Positions 60,079 through 64,000 of a stretch of DNA of 64,000 nucleotides are shown one piece after another; positions within the stretch are counted from its first letter, which is position 1; every line of letters begins with the position of its first letter. The notes beneath the pieces are model-generated. The model ran no database searches, had not been told where the DNA came from, and saw only the letters and a program-made list of their open reading frames with translations. Origin of the DNA: Nymphaea colorata (Eukaryota; Streptophyta; Magnoliopsida; Nymphaeales; Nymphaeaceae); NCBI RefSeq assembly GCF_008831285.2, contig NC_045140.1, positions 5,747,528-5,811,527 of the forward strand, read 5' to 3'. Both the position numbers and the translations under genes were made by a program.

Positions 60079-60166
<88 letters not shown>
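60079..60166. repeat. (TA)n-(GA)n microsatellite
   Basis: TA run to 60132 followed directly by a GA run to 60166. Confidence 0.95.
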
Positions 60167-60169
<3 letters not shown>

Positions 60170-61105
60170 ACCTCCAAGATTTTTATTAAAAAATAATTTA
60201 AACAAAATATTTTTAGTAAATTTTTCAAACCAGTCCTCTATTCAATCATGACTGCCCAATGCAATGCAATGGGTACTGTATTATGAGAGGCCAGAGGATT
60301 TCTCTATCTAAATCTAGACAGGGAAATCCAAGGATTATATATATGAAAATTTAAATCTGCAGGCTTCCGAATGACTAAATATTTGAAAGCCATAGCTAAA
60401 TGCCGAACAAACTATTTCTAAAAACAACATGAACTGTTGTTATACAAAACACTATTATTAGTCTTTTTGTTGTATAGTGTTATAAAATCAGTTTTTAAAA
60501 ATTTTGTCATGTGGCAACATTCAGTGGCCAGCTAATTTCATCAACATTATATATATATATATATCTATCTCTGCAGGCTAATATGTTTTTCTTGGTATTT
60601 TGTCCAAGATTAAGTAGGTCGATGACTACTTTCGTAATTTCATCACAGCGTGGGCGGGGCAGCGTGTGGGCGTCCCGTAGGAGAGTTGTACGCCGCCGCG
60701 AAATCACAGAATGAACGTGATATCCCATCCGTTCACCTCGTCGGAAGACCCAAATACCCTCATGTTGCTTTCCAGCCTTTCAAAGGGCCCGTTCGTGTAC
60801 GATTCATTAACTCCAAACAAGCCAAGCACGACTTTTTCTCTTACCTACAAACAAGCAACTTAGTAAGTATTCCAAGGCCGATGGCATACTTGATGGTTGG
60901 TAGCCATGCAAACCCATTTAGATTCCGGTCTGATTCGGGCTTTAGCGAATCCAAGATCCAATAAAACCTTGTTTTTCAAATCTGGATTTGGATCTGACTA
61001 GCATAAGATTCCACATTTCAACCTAATTGGGCCGGATCTTTATGATTTTTTTTTATTTTTAAAATACTTTAAAAGCTTTCCTACATAATCATACATTATT
61101 TAATG
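60167..61105. other. Intergenic DNA with a short CpG-rich patch
   Basis: 60645-60830 is GC- and CpG-rich relative to its flanks (GCGTGGGCGGGGCAGCG, GTACGCCGCCGCG). Open frames cross it on both strands but have no recognised motif. It may be a decayed gene or element piece. Confidence 0.4.
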
Positions 61106-61292
61106 GGGGCTATAGGTGGCTGACTCATCGAGTTGGCTCAAGAATCCCTTGAGTTAGCTCTAATCGGCTAGAAAACCTAGTCATGAGGTAAGGTTGGCTC
61201 AATCGCCCTTCACTCGACAAGTCAACTTGCTAACTCGGTGACTGGATCATGTGTGAATCTGAGTTCGAGTCACAGGTTTGCCAACTATGGTG
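61106..61292. mobile_element. Candidate MITE, about 185 bp
   Basis: Left CTATAGGTGGCTGA and right, read inward, CCATAGTTGGCAAA match at 10 or 11 of 14 positions. The interior carries GACTCATCGAGTTGG and CTTGCTAACTCGGTGAC phrases shared with 59802-59875. No TSD fixed. Confidence 0.5.
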
Positions 61293-61864
61293 AGGAACGG
61301 GCTAGTGGACAGTGATTTGCCCCTGCTCCAAGTCTGATTCCTTTAGTGCTCGATGGGGTTTTGCGGGTCCCAATGTTCTACTGTGGGCCCTACCAAACCC
61401 CGAGGGCTACGACAAGCTTACTCCTCGGCGGTCTAATCCGCGATTAATTCATAAGATTCTTTCAATATCATGCCTTTCTTTTTCCCTCGTGCAATGGTGC
61501 ATTAATAATAAGAAAACTTATCTGTCAACCAACTTAAATTGATCGGTTACATTTAATTATCAATCCGATTTCAAACCCGTTTGTCTTTCACATAAGGATT
61601 TAAATATTTCAGTGATATATCACTAATATATTCTATGTAAACAATGGATTTGAGGGGTGGGGATACCTCAAGGAGGTAGTAGCTCTTTCCTTTTTCTTCT
61701 TATCCTTTGAGTCTTTGTGCTTGTTTTTTCACAAGCATTTCCTTATGTGATTTTCCTTTAGTTGTCTAGTTTTGAGTTTTGCACTTTTGTCCAATTTTAG
61801 GATCCATGCTTTTATGCCATTTTTTTTAGTACTCTGACTGAATGAGCTCTCAAATAGCTCTTAA
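61293..61864. other. Intergenic DNA
   Basis: No gene seen. Short open frames here lack domains. Confidence 0.5.
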
Positions 61865-61998
61865 AAGATTGACATAACAGCTGTGACAGGAGTTGGTAAG
61901 TGACTAGTTTCAGGTTTGAGTTCTCGTGGTGTTAACTCCTTGTATTGTACTGAAGGGGACACTAGTATGCAAGTTGAAGCATAACTAGAGTATTACCC
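61865..61998 (+). mobile_element. tRNA-derived SINE (copy S5)
   Basis: ATAACAGCTGTGACAGGAG stands where box A is expected, and GGTTTGAGTTCTCGTGG (61913-61929) is box B-like. The tail reads AGTATTACCCC, like other copies. Ends approximate. Confidence 0.5.
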
Positions 61999-63000
61999 CA
62001 AGACATTAAAAACATAATTGATACCTTGTGTAATAGGATGAAAGATAGCGGTTTCTGTTCTCAACTAGGTAGTAGGACACAATATTCCTCCTGCTCATCC
62101 GCAGTGGGCTCTCGAGTTGCCTGTTTAGAAAGTCCAGAAGGTCCAATTTTAAGCCTTTATGCAAACCGGGTCAACAAACCCTCTAGGTCTCCCTTTACCC
62201 TAAGAATTATGCCTATCTTTGGCTTGTACATGAGGTGATGCCCATGTAGTCAAATCTATGACTCTTTCTCTAGCAATTGCGGCCCCCGGGAATAAAGTTT
62301 TCGAGATTGAGAGCTGAAGAAGTTCCAAATGAAAATCTAGTACTTTTTGAACCTGAATTTATGCACTTTCAATGATTTTTTGAGCAACCAAGAATGCCCT
62401 AAAGGAATGCAGACATAAACCAACCTGCAAGGTGCGTTTGATGGCATGGAGAAGTTTATCTATTGGCTGCCTTCTATGTGGATAACTTTTCTATGGTAAA
62501 AATATTCCACTATACTTTTCACATAGATAGGGCTACCCACGGAGTTATTTGTGAATGATTTCCCCTATATTTGAGTGGAAAATGTAAAACCACCAACATT
62601 CTTCATTCAGTAAAAAGTAGAGTTCCCCATGAAGCAATGGCCGTTTTGATTGTAAGAAAAACATTTACTCTGTGCAAAAGTTATCCTCACTCTATTAAAG
62701 CAACCAAACATAAGGCGAGGTAAGTCAAACTTGACTGCTTGAAACTGAGCAGAAAACGATGACCACTCTTTGCCAAATTTTTTAGCCTAAGTGATCTCAT
62801 AAAGCAATACTAATTGGAGCATCAAACATAACTTTCGTGAACTCGTTCCGAGTTTCTTGAAGTTTTTGCCATTCTCAACTCAATTCTATATCAATTCATA
62901 CATACATACATACTTGGTAGGAATACAAGATCGAGTTGATCTAAACATATCAAGTAAGAAACAAAAGCCAAGGGCCTTTCCTCTTTTAGTTGCTCCTAGA
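61999..63000. other. Intergenic DNA
   Basis: No gene seen. 62400-62700 (GCGTTTGATGGCATGGAG and GTGGAAAA-type phrases) faintly recalls the ends of the PIF-type element at 28724, but no inverted repeat pair was found. Confidence 0.4.
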
Positions 63001-63004
63001 GTTT

Positions 63005-63084
63005 AGGGTTCCGTCAGCCGTTCAATTGCGCAGTCATCGAGCACTTTTATCAGCCCCCAGTTCAACCAGTTATGCCGAACCCTG
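63005..63084 (-). mobile_element. tRNA-derived SINE head (copy S6), minus strand
   Basis: On the minus strand GGCATAACTGGTTGAACTGG (63058-63077) is box A-like and CAATTGAACGGCTG (63016-63029) sits at the box B position. Confidence 0.55.
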
Positions 63085-63088
63085 CAAT

Positions 63089-63152
63089 TTGACTTTAGTA
63101 TAGGGTTTTGTCAATGCATTTTGACTTTAGTATAGGGTTTTGTCAATGCATT
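63089..63152. repeat. Perfect 32-bp tandem duplication
   Basis: 63089-63120 is repeated exactly at 63121-63152 (TTGACTTTAGTATAGGG...). Confidence 0.95.
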
Positions 63153-63289
63153 TTGCTTATTCACTATATTGTTTGCATGTGAATATGTACAATAAATAGA
63201 CGGGTCTTATAACATGAGGTCTAAGTCCAAGCAGGGGCCGAGATCTGGCCAGCTTAGATCCAATTATGCTAGACTTGAGACATTATAAC

Positions 63290-63459
63290 CAGTAGTAGCA
63301 GAGCTACATATATTGGCAGTGACAAAATTTTTATTTATTTTACATATTTTTACATAAATGTCTTATAATTATTTACTTATTTATATATGTTATGACTCAT
63401 AAAAAATGAAAATTTCTACCATAATGCCCAGTAGCCAAAAAATTGTGGCTTTGCCAATG
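63290..63459. mobile_element. hAT-type MITE, 170 bp, 8-bp TSD with one mismatch
   Basis: ATTATAAC at 63282-63289 and ATTACAAC at 63460-63467. Left end CAGTAGTAGCAGAGCTACA; right end, read inward, CATTGGCAAAGCCACAA. AT-rich interior. Confidence 0.75.
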
Positions 63460-63659
63460 ATTACAACCCAAACCAAACCCGAACAATTAACGTTAACAAT
63501 CACATATGATTTTACCTTGGTTTAGGGATATGTCTCCAAAACCCCAAAATGTATGTGTTCAGTCGGGTTTGATGGTTTGTGAAAGGCGAGGGTCTATGAC
63601 TCTGTATTTGAATTTGTATTAAACGGCACACCTTTTAACTTGATTATCAAACAACCACT

Positions 63660-63762
63660 GTTTGCAGTATAAAAGAGTAGTATCCACAAAAATCAAACTG
63701 ATGACACATCGTCAGTACAACCTTTAGGCCGACTAACTATGCTATAACTCTCAAGATCTCAA
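63660..63762 (-). mobile_element. tRNA-derived SINE (copy S7), minus strand
   Basis: On the minus strand box A-like AGCATAGTTAGTCGG (63729-63743) and box B-like AGTTTGATTTTTGTGG (63684-63699), the same box B wording as copy S2. Confidence 0.6.
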
Positions 63763-64000
63763 TCCAATCTAGCCATCAAATTAAAATCGAGAACCAAAGG
63801 TGGACCACACTAATCCAGATCGGAAAAACCAGATCCGGGTAGAGGAAGTCCGAGCTCCTTTCCACCGACAGGAGGGAGGGGCATTACGGGTAATTCGGGG
63901 CTCATCCGACTGAAACTGCACCGTCACCACGAATGGACAAGAAAGCGGATAGGGTCATGGTGGTTAAATTGTCCGTGCTGGTGGGTCTTTGTCAAGCGTT
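63763..64000. other. Right-edge sequence
   Basis: GC-richer, gene-flank-like sequence without an identifiable exon. It could be the promoter of a gene beyond the window. Confidence 0.3.

Overview
The window is nuclear DNA from a flowering plant. It carries intron-containing host genes of plant families (a PA-domain signal peptide peptidase-like protease, an NPF/PTR transporter, a U-box/ARM E3 ligase), AT-rich spacers, and a dense load of plant-type transposons: Ty1-copia, hAT, PIF/Harbinger, Mutator-like and tRNA-derived SINEs. The species cannot be read from the sequence.

Layout. 1-2784 (minus) is the 5' part of an SPPL gene that runs off the left edge. 3516-3809 is a complete tRNA-derived SINE with a 25-bp target duplication. 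6129-33461 is best read as one old Ty1-copia element ('relic A') blown apart by later insertions: copia 1 (7623-12805, paired LTRs, perfect 5-bp TSD, broken gag-pol); a hAT transposon (14472-24261) that itself holds copia B (16548-21715, uninterrupted 1407-residue gag-pol, LTRs differing at one base); and a 5.6-kb insert (about 25839-31437) made of a Tat/Ogre-like LTR-type segment plus a PIF/Harbinger-type element (28724-31292) carrying a callose synthase gene fragment. Removing the inserts leaves about 6.8 kb, a normal copia size, with gag-PR, IN and RT-RNaseH in the right order between two diverged LTRs.

33830-40111 holds two related Mutator-like elements and three hAT-type MITEs with readable 8-bp TSDs. 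38385-45419 (plus) is an NPF transporter with six coding exons, a start codon that ends exon 1, and a GC-AG intron. 45420-53997 is intergenic with microsatellites, SINEs and a patch of diverged tandem repeats. 53998-57130 (minus) is a two-exon PUB9-like U-box/ARM ubiquitin ligase. 57131-64000 is intergenic with further MITEs and SINEs.

The three host genes are not functionally linked in any visible way (intramembrane proteolysis, transport, ubiquitination). What unites the window is layered transposon history. The most unusual items are the nested stack, the gene-carrying PIF-type element, the youngest copia copy with its clipped 3' LTR, and a SINE family with at least seven copies here.
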